NCBI GenBank assembly: GCA_036010905.1
Contig: DASCMH010000008.1
Span: 124,001 to 188,000, forward strand
Length of the DNA: 64,000 nt
Source of the DNA: SMWD01 sp002729875
Lineage (GTDB): Bacteria; Pseudomonadota; Gammaproteobacteria; Steroidobacterales; GCA-2729495
Direction of reading: 5' to 3'
Positions 44,136 through 54,733 of this stretch are shown here, piece after piece. The stretch's first letter is position 1; each line of letters opens with the position of its first letter. The notes below the pieces were generated by a model that worked only from the letters and a program-made list of their open reading frames with translations, did not search any database and was not told where the DNA came from. The position numbers were made by a program, and so were the translations under genes.

Positions 44136-45512
44136 TTACATGGTCTTGGCTTGCTCCACGGCTTCGTCAATACCGCCGACCATATAAAACGCCTGTTCCG
44201 GCAAATGGTCATACTCTCCGGCCACAATACCCTTAAAGCCACGTATCGTGTCCTGCAGGCTGACGTACTTGCCTGCGGCACCGGTGAAGGTTTCCGCAAC
44301 GGTAAATGGCTGAGACAGAAACTTCTGAATTTTTCGTGCCCGTTGCACGGAAAGCTTGTCTTCCTCGGACAACTCGTCCATGCCGAGAATCGCAATGATG
44401 TCCTGCAGTTCCTTGTAACGCTGCAAAACGGCCTGAACGCCGCGCGCCGTTTCATAATGATCGGTGCTGATTACATTCGGGTCGAGCAGCCGGCTGGTCG
44501 AGTCAAGCGGGTCAACCGCCGGGTAAATACCGAGCTCAGCAATCTGTCGCGACAACACCAGGGTTGCATCAAGGTGAGCAAAAGTGGTGGCTGGTGACGG
44601 ATCAGTCAAATCATCAGCCGGCACATAAACCGCCTGGAACGAGGTGATGGAACCGGTCTTGGTCGACGTAATGCGCTCCTGCAACACGCCCATTTCTTCG
44701 GCCAGCGTCGGCTGATAGCCCACCGCCGAAGGCATCCGACCCAATAGTGCCGAGACTTCGGTTCCGGCCAGCGTGTAACGATAGATATTATCGATAAACA
44801 TCAGGACATCACGGCCTTCGTCACGAAAATCTTCGGCGATCGTCAGACCGGTCAGCGCAACACGCAACCGGTTCCCCGGTGGCTCGTTCATCTGACCGTA
44901 GACGAGTGATACCTTGTCGAGCACTCCGGACTCCTTCATTTCATAGTAGAAGTCATTGCCCTCACGGGTACGCTCACCCACACCGGCAAACACAGAGTAA
45001 CCACCGTGCCCCTTGGCAATATTGTTGATCAGTTCCATCAGCGTTACGGTCTTGCCGACACCCGCGCCACCGAACAGGCCGATCTTGCCGCCCTTGGCAA
45101 TCGGCATGATCAGGTCGACAACCTTGATGCCGGTTTCCAGCAACTCTGTCGAGGTCGACTGATCTTCATACTTCGGCGCTGCACGGTGAATCGGCATGCG
45201 CTTCTCTTCACCAACCGGACCCTGCTGATCGATAGGCGTGCCGAGCACGTCCATGATGCGACCGAGCGTCTTCTCGCCGACCGGTACCTTGATAGGTTCA
45301 CCCGTATTGGCAACATCGAGACCGCGCACGAGACCTTCACTCGAACCCATCGCAATGGCGCGCACAATACCGTCGCCGAGTTGTTGCTGCACTTCAAGCG
45401 TCAGATCGCGATCTTCGATCCGCAGCGCATCATAAATTTTCGGTAGTTGATCCTGCGGAAACTGTACGTCTACGACAGCACCGATAATCTGGCTAACTTT
45501 TCCGGAACTCAT
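44136..45512 (-). CDS. atpD: ATP synthase F1 beta subunit
   Basis: Catalytic subunit of F1. The frame opens 120 bp earlier inside atpG, but the family start MSSGKVSQIIGAVVDVQFP with an AGAGGA ribosome-binding site places the ATG at 45512, giving 458 residues. Walker A GGAGVGKTV near 150, catalytic Glu in GVGERTREGNDFY near 180, Walker B VLMFIDNIYRYT near 240, and the DELSEED motif (GMDELSEEDKL) near 379. Follows atpG by 13 bp. Confidence 0.98.
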   Translation of the reverse strand: MSSGKVSQIIGAVVDVQFPQDQLPKIYDALRIEDRDLTLEVQQQLGDGIVRAIAMGSSEGLVRGLDVANTGEPIKVPVGEKTLGRIMDVLGTPIDQQGPVGEEKRMPIHRAAPKYEDQSTSTELLETGIKVVDLIMPIAKGGKIGLFGGAGVGKTVTLMELINNIAKGHGGYSVFAGVGERTREGNDFYYEMKESGVLDKVSLVYGQMNEPPGNRLRVALTGLTIAEDFRDEGRDVLMFIDNIYRYTLAGTEVSALLGRMPSAVGYQPTLAEEMGVLQERITSTKTGSITSFQAVYVPADDLTDPSPATTFAHLDATLVLSRQIAELGIYPAVDPLDSTSRLLDPNVISTDHYETARGVQAVLQRYKELQDIIAILGMDELSEEDKLSVQRARKIQKFLSQPFTVAETFTGAAGKYVSLQDTIRGFKGIVAGEYDHLPEQAFYMVGGIDEAVEQAKTM

Positions 45513-45525
45513 ATCTCGTATTCCT

Positions 45526-46386
45526 CTATACCGCGGCGGCTCCGCCGACGATTTCTGAAATTTCCTGTGTAATGGCCGCTTGACGGGCTTTGTTGTAGTC
45601 GAGCTGAAGCTGATCGATAAACTTGACGGCATTGTCGGTCGCGCTCTTCATCGCAACCATTTTCGATGCCATCTCGCAGGCAACATTTTCGATCGTAGCG
45701 CGATACACCTGAGATTCGATATAGCGCATCAGAACCGCATCCAACAGATCAACTGCATCCGGCTCATAAATATAGTCCCAGTGCTGCGGCAAATCGCCGG
45801 CATCAATCGCCTCAACCGGAATCAGTGTTTTAATTTCCGGCTGCTGACTCATGGTATTGACGAACTCGCTGTGCATCAGGTACAGCCGATCAATCCTGCC
45901 CTCGGTATACGCATCAAGCATAATCTTGATCGAACCAACCAGATCCGCAACTTTAGGTTCTTCACCAAGATGAGTCGTAGCTCCGACTACATTGACGTCA
46001 AGATTGCGAAAAAACTGCACGCCTTTCGCACCGATCAGGCACAGATCGACTTCAACATCCTTATCGCGCCACTCTTTCATATCCTTGAGCAACGCACGGA
46101 ATGTGTTGACGTTCAAGCCACCGCAAAGCCCTCGATCGGTCGTCACGACAATGTAGCCGACCCGCTTGACCTCACGCTCGACGAGGAACGGATGCCGATA
46201 TTCCGGGTTCGCCTGGTACAAATGCCCGATCACAGTTCTGATCTTATCGGCATACGGCCGGGTTTCCTGCATACGCTGCTGGGTGCGCCGCATCTTACTG
46301 GCCGCGACCATTTCCATGGCCTTGGTGATCTTTTGCGTGTTCTTGACGCTGCCGATCTTGGTGCGAATTTCTTTCAGGTTCGCCAT
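45526..46386 (-). CDS. atpG: ATP synthase F1 gamma subunit
   Basis: Central rotor stalk. 286 residues (E. coli 287). N-terminal coiled-coil helix (KEIRTKIGSVKNTQKITKAMEMVAASKM), middle Rossmann-like domain with VTTDRGLCGGLN, and C-terminal coiled coil (ENVACEMASKMVAMKSATDNA through NKARQAAITQEISEIVGGAAA). 36 bp after atpA. Confidence 0.97.
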   Translation of the reverse strand: MANLKEIRTKIGSVKNTQKITKAMEMVAASKMRRTQQRMQETRPYADKIRTVIGHLYQANPEYRHPFLVEREVKRVGYIVVTTDRGLCGGLNVNTFRALLKDMKEWRDKDVEVDLCLIGAKGVQFFRNLDVNVVGATTHLGEEPKVADLVGSIKIMLDAYTEGRIDRLYLMHSEFVNTMSQQPEIKTLIPVEAIDAGDLPQHWDYIYEPDAVDLLDAVLMRYIESQVYRATIENVACEMASKMVAMKSATDNAVKFIDQLQLDYNKARQAAITQEISEIVGGAAAV

Positions 46387-46422
46387 GTAAAAACTCTTCG
46401 TTAAGCTCGTCTGCTATTGAGA

Positions 46423-47964
<1,542 letters not shown>

Positions 47965-47976
47965 CTTTTGATTCCT

Positions 47977-48528
47977 CTAGTTCATCAGAACGCTGGACAG
48001 TTTTTCCAGACCGGTGCGTATTGATCCGTCAATGACGAGATCATCCGCCTTAAGGCGTGCGCCGCCGATCAGAGTTTCATCCAACTTAAAGTGTAGATTT
48101 ATGTCTCGATTAAAGCGTTTCTTTAACGCCTCGCTAATCTTTGCCTGTTGTGCATCATCAACCGGGGCCGCAGCTGTCAATACCACGTCTATGCTGTTCT
48201 CGACATTGGTCTTGAGCTTGTCGAACTGCCCGGCAATATCCGGCAAAACCGGCAACCGGTCATTCTCGGCCAGCAAGCTGAGCAGGTTCTTCACCCGACC
48301 CGCATCAACTGGCGTGGTAACCGCCTGCGTGCATACATCCGCGATAATGCCAACCACCAGCGCATCATCAGTGCCGGGGGCATCAATCATGGTTGCCAGC
48401 GCCGGGTCACTAACCGCTTGCCCGGCCACGTGCAGTGTCTGCGACCAGCCGGTGAGCTGCCCGGCGTCCCTGGCCAGTTCAAACGCCGCCTGTGCGTAAG
48501 GGCGCGCGATGCCTGAGTTCTCGGCCAT
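47977..48528 (-). CDS. atpH: ATP synthase F1 delta subunit
   Basis: Peripheral-stalk subunit joining F1 and Fo. 183 residues (E. coli 177). N-terminal helical domain SGIARPYAQAAFELA. C-terminal region KRFNRDINLHFKLDETLIGGARLKADDLVIDGSIRTGLEKL with the conserved IGG and DGS motifs. 6 bp after atpF. Confidence 0.96.
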   Translation of the reverse strand: MAENSGIARPYAQAAFELARDAGQLTGWSQTLHVAGQAVSDPALATMIDAPGTDDALVVGIIADVCTQAVTTPVDAGRVKNLLSLLAENDRLPVLPDIAGQFDKLKTNVENSIDVVLTAAAPVDDAQQAKISEALKKRFNRDINLHFKLDETLIGGARLKADDLVIDGSIRTGLEKLSSVLMN

Positions 48529-48534
48529 GCCCGT

Positions 48535-49005
48535 CTAGATCTCCTGCGCCAACTGGTCGAGCAGATCCTGATGGGTCGCAGCATTAATCTCGCGACTGAT
48601 GATCTTCTCGGCACCGGCCACGGCTATCGCAGCTACCTGTCCCCGCAGTTCCTCGCGAGCCCGATTTACTTCCTGCTCAACCTCGGCACGTGCCGCGGCA
48701 AGAATACGTTCCCCTTCTCCATCCGCTGCTGTACGGGCTTCCTCGACGATACCGCCGGCCCGGGTATTTGCCTGATCAATGATCTCCCGCGCCTGTCCGC
48801 GTGCCTCATCGAGTAATTTTGTTTTCTCGACCGCAGCCAGTTCCAGCGACCGGGAACCTTTCTCGGCAGCCGCAAGACCCTCAGAAATTTCATTCTGACG
48901 CTCCTCGATCATGCCCATCAAGGGTGGCCATACAAACTTCATGCAGAACCAGACAAACACGATCATCGCAATCGTCTGGCCGATTAGTGTGGCATTCAGA
49001 TCCAC
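48535..49005 (-). CDS. atpF: ATP synthase Fo b subunit
   Basis: 156 residues, as in E. coli. One N-terminal membrane helix (IGQTIAMIVFVWFCMKFVWPPLM), then a long Ala/Glu-rich amphipathic helix forming the peripheral stalk dimer. Only one b-type gene is present, so the stalk is a homodimer, not the b/b' form of alphaproteobacteria. Confidence 0.96.
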   Translation of the reverse strand: MDLNATLIGQTIAMIVFVWFCMKFVWPPLMGMIEERQNEISEGLAAAEKGSRSLELAAVEKTKLLDEARGQAREIIDQANTRAGGIVEEARTAADGEGERILAAARAEVEQEVNRAREELRGQVAAIAVAGAEKIISREINAATHQDLLDQLAQEI

Positions 49006-49093
49006 CTGGCTTCTCCTGAATTAAGTTTCGCTAAAGTTAAGTGATTCGCCCAACGGTTAACCCTTACCAGGTCAACCAGGAGACGAACCAAAC

Positions 49094-49363
49094 TTAGCCG
49101 CCGACAGCTGCCTGAAACTGGCCAACAAACGGATTAGCAAAGGCAAAGAACAACGCAATACCAACGCCGATCATCGCTACCGCATCAAGCAGCGCAACAA
49201 CCAGAAACATCTTGGTTTGCAACATGTTGGCCAGTTCCGGCTGACGTGCACAACCTTCCAGGAAACGGCCGCCCAGCAAACCCATGCCAATGCCGACACC
49301 CAGTGCGCCCAAACCAATCAAAAGTGCGACAGCAATCGCGGTTAATCCAATTACAGTTCCCAT
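49094..49363 (-). CDS. atpE: ATP synthase Fo c subunit
   Basis: Proton-carrying ring subunit, 89 residues in two helices. GLGALGVGIGMGLLGGRFLEG (helix 1), the polar loop ARQPE (39-43), and the essential Asp60 in VVALLDAVAMIGVGIALF (helix 2). The Na+-ligand pattern (Gln in helix 1, Glu-Ser/Thr in helix 2) is absent, so the ring is proton-type. Confidence 0.97.
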   Translation of the reverse strand: MGTVIGLTAIAVALLIGLGALGVGIGMGLLGGRFLEGCARQPELANMLQTKMFLVVALLDAVAMIGVGIALFFAFANPFVGQFQAAVGG

Positions 49364-49402
49364 TACTTGCTCCTACAAAGCATTTGGAGATTAAAAAATA
49401 AG

Positions 49403-50245
49403 TTAGTGAGCCTCGTGAGCCTGACTCAGATATACGATTGTCAGCATCATGAAGATATAAGCCTGCAGAGTGACAATCAGAATGTGAAATACGGCCCAAC
49501 CGAAATGGAGGGGCAGTTGTAAAAAACCGAGCAACGCGATGAGGATAAACATCAACTCACCGGCATACATATTGCCGAACAATCGCAACGACAGTGACAA
49601 CGGCTTGGCCAGCAGCGCAACGGTTTCAAGAATAAAATTAAAGGCGCAAACCAACGGCCAGAATATTTTTGGCACGCCAAGATCCTTGGGGTTCAAAGGG
49701 TTCATCATCAGTTCGCCGATGACAAAACCACCAATACCCTTGATTTTGAATGAATAGAAAAGAATCAGGACAAATACCGACAATGACATTGCAAAGGTAA
49801 TGTTCGGATCGGTGGTCGGCACAACCTTGAGGTACTCGACACCTGCCGCGTGAGCAACAAATGGCAACCAGTCGACCGGGATCAGATCCATGAGATTCAT
49901 CATGAACACCCAGGTTACGATCGTCAGCGCGAGCGGCGCGATCATTGCGTTCTTGCCGTGGAACGTACCTTTGACACTGCTATCGACGAAATCAATAACG
50001 ATTTCGACAAAAGCCTGCAGCTTGCCGGGTTTGCCGGTCGTTGCGGTCTTGACTACCCTGCTGAAAATGAAGGCCAGGAACAAGGCGAGTACCACCGAGA
50101 AAATCATCGAATCGACGTTGATCGCCCAGAAGTTTCCGGAACAATGGTTCCAGATCCATTCGCCTGAATCGTCTTTACACACCTGCAAATTCTTCAGGTG
50201 ATGCTGAATATATTGGGCGGAAGTTTGTGCGCCTTCTGATGCCAT
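49403..50245 (-). CDS. atpB: ATP synthase Fo a subunit
   Basis: Stator half-channel subunit, 280 residues (E. coli 271). Multi-helix, with the essential Arg in LSLRLFGNMYAGELMFILIALL near 215 and the conserved MNLMDLIPVDWLP segment near 120. The C-terminal helix contains QAYIFMMLTIVYLSQA. A TCTGAT/ATCAGA hairpin (50261-50277) lies just before the start. 56 bp after atpI. Confidence 0.97.
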   Translation of the reverse strand: MASEGAQTSAQYIQHHLKNLQVCKDDSGEWIWNHCSGNFWAINVDSMIFSVVLALFLAFIFSRVVKTATTGKPGKLQAFVEIVIDFVDSSVKGTFHGKNAMIAPLALTIVTWVFMMNLMDLIPVDWLPFVAHAAGVEYLKVVPTTDPNITFAMSLSVFVLILFYSFKIKGIGGFVIGELMMNPLNPKDLGVPKIFWPLVCAFNFILETVALLAKPLSLSLRLFGNMYAGELMFILIALLGFLQLPLHFGWAVFHILIVTLQAYIFMMLTIVYLSQAHEAH

Positions 50246-50301
50246 GCTTCGCAGTCTTTGTCTGATCTACAATCAGATCGTAGTAAGTTAATTCGTCTTA
50301 A

Positions 50302-50667
50302 TCACTCAACGGACAACCCTGTTTTCAGGGCGATCCAGTAAACACTGTAAATCGCGATGTAGCCGATCATGAACGGCAGCATCTCGACACTCAGTACCCG
50401 TATCGCGGCAATCATCAGTGCTACCGTCAGCACGATCTTCACCGCCTCGCCAACATAAACACCGCGCATGAACCCTGCCGGATCCGCACCGGCGTTCACG
50501 CGGAACATGCGCAACGCCTGGTACAAACCAGCGACAATCCCGATGCTCCCGCCGGCTAAAGCGGATACTGCGGCGGACAAACCACCGAGCCAAAACGCAC
50601 CCGCTGCAACAATGCCGGTCAACAGGACCTGCCAGCCGGCAAGTCTGAATGCGGCTCTTTGCAGCAT
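50302..50667 (-). CDS. atpI: ATP synthase protein I
   Basis: Small membrane protein that helps assembly of the c-ring and cation uptake. 121 residues from the ATG at 50667; the frame opens with a TTG 15 bp earlier. Four hydrophobic helices (GWQVLLTGIVAAGAFWLGG, AAVSALAGGSIGIVAGLYQA, GEAVKIVLTVALMIAAIRVL, LPFMIGYIAIYSVYWIALK). First gene of the atp operon. Confidence 0.9.
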   Translation of the reverse strand: MLQRAAFRLAGWQVLLTGIVAAGAFWLGGLSAAVSALAGGSIGIVAGLYQALRMFRVNAGADPAGFMRGVYVGEAVKIVLTVALMIAAIRVLSVEMLPFMIGYIAIYSVYWIALKTGLSVE

Positions 50668-50817
50668 AAGATTGATTACCAATACCCTGCCATGGGGCCT
50701 TTAACTTATATGCTCCATTACGATCAGGGACGCGGGTACAAAAAAAAACCACTTCATACGCCGTCTCGGTGGCGATGGGTGGCAACACATCCGACCTATC
50801 CGTCGGTTAGCCCGCGT

Positions 50818-50846
50818 ATTTTACGGATCAGGCTGGCATGGTTCAA
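50818..50846 (-). promoter_or_regulatory. sigma70-type promoter of the atp operon
   Basis: On the minus strand TTGAAC (50841-50846), an exact 17-bp spacer and TAAAAT (50818-50823). Transcription would start about 140 bases before atpI. The parB-atpI gap of 272 bp holds nothing else I can name. Confidence 0.65.
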
Positions 50847-50939
50847 GGGGGTACGGGCATGAAAAATGCCGCTGGAATGACTTACCCGACGATTTTAATG
50901 CGCATCACGGCCACAGCATGCTCTCGGTTCGCCCGGCAG

Positions 50940-51857
50940 CTACTTGATATGCTGCAGAATCCCTTCAAGTTCATCGAGACTGTTGTAGGTCACCACGACT
51001 TTGCCGTTACCCTTCGTCGCCCGATGCCGGATCGAGACCTGCGCGCCCAGGCGCCCCGACAACTCGTCCTGTAAATGGCGAATATTCGGATCGACAGGGG
51101 ATCGCGCCGTCCCGGCCGCGCTGCCATCACCCGCCAGGGTCTTTTTTACCAGTGCCTCGGTGGCCCGAACCGATAGCCCCTGCCGGGCAATCCGCGCCGC
51201 GAATTCCGCCTGAACGGCCGGCGTGGTAATCGACAACAACGCCCGGGCATGGCCCATATCCAGTGTCCTGGCCTGAACCAGTGCTTTGGCTTCGCTGCCC
51301 AGATCCAGCAAACGCAACAGGTTGCTGACGGCCGTTCGTGACCGGCCGATAGCATCGGCAGCCTGCTGATGCGTTAGTTCGAACTCATCGATCAGGCGAC
51401 GTAAAGACTGTGATTCTTCAAGCGGCGTCAGGTTCTCACGCTGAATATTCTCAATCAGTGCAACGGCTATCGCGGCAGAATCCGGCATCTCCTTGACGAT
51501 TGCCGGTATCTCACCAAGCCCCGCCAATTGCGCCGCACGCCAACGTCGTTCTCCGGCGACGATCTCATACCGCCGGGCTCCGGATACATCCCTGGCCACC
51601 AGCGGCCGCACGATGATGGGCTGAATAAGACCCTGTGCCCGAATCGAGTCGGCCAGTTCTTCAAGTGCATCCTGATCCATTGCCTGGCGCGGCTGGTAGG
51701 TTCCGCGGCGCAGCAAATCTATCGCGATCATTTTCAGACCGTCACCCGAGGAGGATAATCGCTGCTCCTCGCCTACCTCCACCGGAGGCGGCGAAATATC
51801 GACATCACCCAACAGGGCTTCCAGCCCCCGTCCGAGACCTGTTCTTTTCACGCTCAT
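50940..51857 (-). CDS. parB: Chromosome-partitioning protein ParB
   Basis: DNA-binding CTPase that spreads from parS and works with ParA to segregate origins. 305 residues. N-terminal ParA-contact segment RTGLGRGLEALLGDVD, then DLLRRGTYQPRQAMDQDALEELADSI. CTP-binding arginine motif GERRWRAAQLAG near 107. Helix-turn-helix LTHQQAADAIGRSRTAVSNLLRL near 160. C-terminal dimerisation domain. GGAG ribosome-binding site 6 bases before the ATG. 178 bp after parA. Confidence 0.96.
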   Translation of the reverse strand: MSVKRTGLGRGLEALLGDVDISPPPVEVGEEQRLSSSGDGLKMIAIDLLRRGTYQPRQAMDQDALEELADSIRAQGLIQPIIVRPLVARDVSGARRYEIVAGERRWRAAQLAGLGEIPAIVKEMPDSAAIAVALIENIQRENLTPLEESQSLRRLIDEFELTHQQAADAIGRSRTAVSNLLRLLDLGSEAKALVQARTLDMGHARALLSITTPAVQAEFAARIARQGLSVRATEALVKKTLAGDGSAAGTARSPVDPNIRHLQDELSGRLGAQVSIRHRATKGNGKVVVTYNSLDELEGILQHIK

Positions 51858-51898
51858 TGATAACTCCGCATCATGACTGCGAATTCTAGCCTGAAAAT

Positions 51899-51912
51899 CA
51901 GAGTCAGACCCA
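51899..51912. repeat. REP-like motif CAGAGTCAGACCCA
   Basis: A third intergenic motif with a GTCAGA core, in the parA-parB gap. Related to the motifs at 4686 and 14205 by core only. Confidence 0.3.
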
Positions 51913-51927
51913 CCACTTGCCGATAAA

Positions 51928-51964
51928 CCTCAGTATCTGAGGGTAAAAACCATTTTTTAATGGT
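51928..51964 (-). terminator. two short hairpins between parA and parB (weak terminator)
   Basis: CCTCAG-TAT-CTGAGG (51928-51942) and ACCATT-TTTT-AATGGT (51949-51964). On the minus strand the second is followed by TTTTTACC, giving a weak terminator or attenuator after parA. Confidence 0.4.
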
Positions 51965-52035
51965 CATTTCAGCCGCGCGCGCAAGCGGAGAGAGATTGGC
52001 CGTCTATTGGTTGGCGGTGAGTCCGGCACCGGGTA

Positions 52036-52824
52036 TCAGGCCACACCGATTTCACGCCCGCCTGCTTCCTGTGCAATAACCGCTTCAGCCAGGGCCTGGT
52101 AGGCCTTGGCGCCAGATGAGCCCCGATCATGATGTAACGCCACCAGGCCGAAGCTGGGCGCTTCAGCTAGTCGCACGTTACGCGGAATGACGGTGGCATA
52201 TACCTTGTCACCAAAGTGTTTAAGCAGCTGGTCTGACACTTCTCTGGCCAGCTTGTTGCGCGAATCAAACATGGTGCGCAACAGGCCCTTAATACTCAGC
52301 ACATGATTGACGGTGTTGCGCACTTGCTTCACGGTTTCGAGCAATGATGACAGTCCCTCCAGCGCATAATATTCACACTGGATCGGGATCAGCACGCTAT
52401 TTGCCGCCGTCAGCGCATTAAGCGTCAACATATTGATAGTCGGCGGACAATCGATCAACAGGTAATCAAACAGATTGCGAACCGGTTCAAGCATGCCGCG
52501 CAATTTTTGTTCCCGGCCAATCTCCTGCAACAACCGAACCTCCGCAACCGTCAGATCCGAATTAGCCGGTAGCAGGGAAAATGCTCCTTTTTGCACGACC
52601 TGGATGACATCCATCGCCGGTGCTTCACCGAGAATAACATTGCAGGTAGACAGCTCGAGGGATCCCTTGTCAACGCCACAGCCGGTGGTCGCATTACCCT
52701 GCGGATCAAGATCAACTACCAGGACCCGCCGCTGCAAGGTCGCCAAAGACGCGGCAAGATTGATGCAGGTCGTGGTCTTGCCAACCCCGCCCTTTTGGTT
52801 TGCTACTGCAATGATTTCGCCCAT
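52036..52824 (-). CDS. parA: Chromosome-partitioning ATPase ParA
   Basis: Walker-type ATPase forming nucleoid gradients that move ParB-parS complexes. 262 residues. Deviant Walker A IIAVANQKGGVGKTTTCINLA (Lys in KGGVGKT) at the N-terminus, VVDLDPQGNATTGCG, and Walker B LIDCPPTINMLTLNAL. No N-terminal helix-turn-helix, so it is the chromosomal (type Ib-like size) form. 26 bp after rsmG. Confidence 0.96.
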   Translation of the reverse strand: MGEIIAVANQKGGVGKTTTCINLAASLATLQRRVLVVDLDPQGNATTGCGVDKGSLELSTCNVILGEAPAMDVIQVVQKGAFSLLPANSDLTVAEVRLLQEIGREQKLRGMLEPVRNLFDYLLIDCPPTINMLTLNALTAANSVLIPIQCEYYALEGLSSLLETVKQVRNTVNHVLSIKGLLRTMFDSRNKLAREVSDQLLKHFGDKVYATVIPRNVRLAEAPSFGLVALHHDRGSSGAKAYQALAEAVIAQEAGGREIGVA

Positions 52825-52850
52825 GTTATTCGTTCCTTGGCCAGACCCTT

Positions 52851-53492
52851 TCAGGCGTGGCGTCGCATGACTACCATGTGCCGCTCACCGGCAAGACCGG
52901 GGACTTCAAGCCGGGCTACCTCGACCAGTTCCCACCTACTCGACACAGTTGCCAATTCGTCATCCGGATAGCCCCCCTTCATCGCCAACAGACAGCCCCC
53001 GGGTGCCACCAGGCTCCCGCAACGACTTACAAACACGCTCAGTGATGAAAAAGCACGGCTGATGACCACATCATAAAGGTCCACGGGCGCAAATGCTTCT
53101 ACACGAAGATGCTCAACAAGAACGTTGGTAAGCGCCAGTTCGCCGAGCACATGCCTGACAAAACGGACCTTTTTACCTCCCGAATCGAGCAGCGTGAAGT
53201 GTCGTTGCGGCTCGACAAGCGCCAACGGCAAGCCGGGAAACCCGGCGCCGGTACCCACATCAAGAACCGCCGCACCGGTCAGAAACGGCCGCGCACTCAA
53301 TGAATCGAGTATGTGGCGCACTACCATCTCTTGTGGATCACGGACTGCGGTCAGGTTAAACGCCCGGTTCCATTTGACCAATAGCCGTAACAGCCGAGCG
53401 AACTGTTGCACAAGTTCCGGCTCCGTTGCGATCTGCATCGTTGCCAGGCCCGTTTGCAAAAGAGCCTGCAGATCTTTTTCTGGCGCTGACAT
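52851..53492 (-). CDS. rsmG: 16S rRNA m7G527 methyltransferase RsmG (GidB)
   Basis: 213 residues, SAM-dependent 7-methylation of G527 in 16S rRNA. KWNRAFNLTAVRDPQEMVVRHILDSL is the family signature, followed by the SAM loop LDVGTGAGFPGLPLALVEPQ and VISRAFSSLSVFVSRC. Normally it follows mnmG directly. Here an AcuI-type reductase gene and the opp genes lie between mnmG and rsmG. The reductase stop is 69 bp upstream. Confidence 0.96.
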   Translation of the reverse strand: MSAPEKDLQALLQTGLATMQIATEPELVQQFARLLRLLVKWNRAFNLTAVRDPQEMVVRHILDSLSARPFLTGAAVLDVGTGAGFPGLPLALVEPQRHFTLLDSGGKKVRFVRHVLGELALTNVLVEHLRVEAFAPVDLYDVVISRAFSSLSVFVSRCGSLVAPGGCLLAMKGGYPDDELATVSSRWELVEVARLEVPGLAGERHMVVMRRHA

Positions 53493-53561
53493 GCTGACAA
53501 GCTACCCGGAATGGGTACTGATTGACAATACAGTAGCCCGGTCGAGTGTTGAAAAATTCTG

Positions 53562-54587
53562 CTAGGACAGGCGGACGATCGTACGGCCCATGACCGTGCC
53601 GTCGATATAATCCGTAAAATAACCGCTCAGATCAGCAAGTTCGATCTCACGATTTATGATCCCGTCAAGATGAACCGGAGCCAGGTCGCCGGCCACCCGG
53701 TTCCAGACAGCGATACGCAACTCCCTGGGCACTTCGACAGAATTTATGCCAAGCAGGTTGATGCCCCGCAAGATAAAAGGCATGACCGTGGTCGACAAAT
53801 CGATACCCGCCACCAGCCCGATACTGGCAATGTTTCCGTTCGGTCTGGTGGTCCGCGTAAACCAGGCGAGGATATCGCCGCCAAGGCTATCGACCGCACC
53901 ACCCCAGATAGTTTTTTCCAGCGGCCGTTCACCGAGTTCCAGTGTTTTGATATTAACTACCTCGGTCGCGCCAAGGCTCTTGAGATACTCAGTAGCTGTC
54001 GTTTTACTCGTCAGGGCCGTAACGTCGTAACCGCGTTGACTCAGCATATCGATCGCCACGCTGCCGACCCCGCCGGTCGCGCCGTTAACGGCAATCGGCC
54101 CATGCTCCGGCAACTGGCCGTTTTGCTCCATCCGGTGTATGGCCAGTGCCGCCGTGAATCCGGCCGTACCAAGCCCCATGGCCATCCGGGCATCGAGCCC
54201 TGCCGGCATCGGTGTCGTCCAATCGCCCGGCACGCGAACATATTCGGCAAAACCGCCGTCATGTGTTTCACTTAACCCGCAGCCGTTGACGATGACTTCA
54301 TCACCAACAGCGATACGTGGATCACCCGATGAAACAACCGTACCGACAACATCGACACCGCCAACGAGCGGAAAGCGCCGCAGTATTCGCCCGGCGCCGG
54401 TGGCCGCCAGAGCATCTTTGTAATTAATACTCGAGTAAGCACCACGAATGATGACATCACCATCACTCAGATCGTCAAGGGTGATCTCTTCCAGCCGTGC
54501 CTCTACGTGGCGACCGTCTTCAGAATGAATGCGAAATGCTTTGAAAGGGTTATTAATGGCGCTGCACCAGTCCTGACCGAGCTGCAT
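53562..54587 (-). CDS. acuI: Acrylyl-CoA reductase AcuI / YhdH-type MDR oxidoreductase
   Basis: 341 residues, zinc-free medium-chain reductase. SSINYKDALAATGAGRILRRFPLVGGVDVVGTV is the AcuI/YhdH signature (the YKDxLA segment), with NADP-binding NGATGGVGSVAIDMLSQRG near 167 and LGTAGFTAALAIHRME near 139. The family reduces acryloyl-CoA with NADPH, for example in DMSP breakdown. No other DMSP genes are near, so the true substrate is open. The N-terminus (MQLGQDWCSAINNPF) is about 15 residues longer than usual and could start later. Confidence 0.85.
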   Translation of the reverse strand: MQLGQDWCSAINNPFKAFRIHSEDGRHVEARLEEITLDDLSDGDVIIRGAYSSINYKDALAATGAGRILRRFPLVGGVDVVGTVVSSGDPRIAVGDEVIVNGCGLSETHDGGFAEYVRVPGDWTTPMPAGLDARMAMGLGTAGFTAALAIHRMEQNGQLPEHGPIAVNGATGGVGSVAIDMLSQRGYDVTALTSKTTATEYLKSLGATEVVNIKTLELGERPLEKTIWGGAVDSLGGDILAWFTRTTRPNGNIASIGLVAGIDLSTTVMPFILRGINLLGINSVEVPRELRIAVWNRVAGDLAPVHLDGIINREIELADLSGYFTDYIDGTVMGRTIVRLS

Positions 54588-54674
54588 AATATGCGGTCAG
54601 GTTCTTCATATGTTCTGTGGAAAGATTGTTGGCCTGGCTGAAAAAAAACCAACCGACAAGCTGATAAAAATAAG

Positions 54675-54723
54675 CATAGGGTTCTGGTTACTACATCGAT
54701 ACCGTCCCAAACGAATCCCTATG
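54675..54723 (-). terminator. terminator after oppDF
   Basis: CATAGGGTTC (54675-54684) pairs with GAATCCCTATG (54713-54723; one bulged T). On the minus strand it is followed by CTTATTTTTATC. This would separate the opp genes from the reductase gene. Confidence 0.5.
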
Positions 54724-54733
54724 TTATACGTAA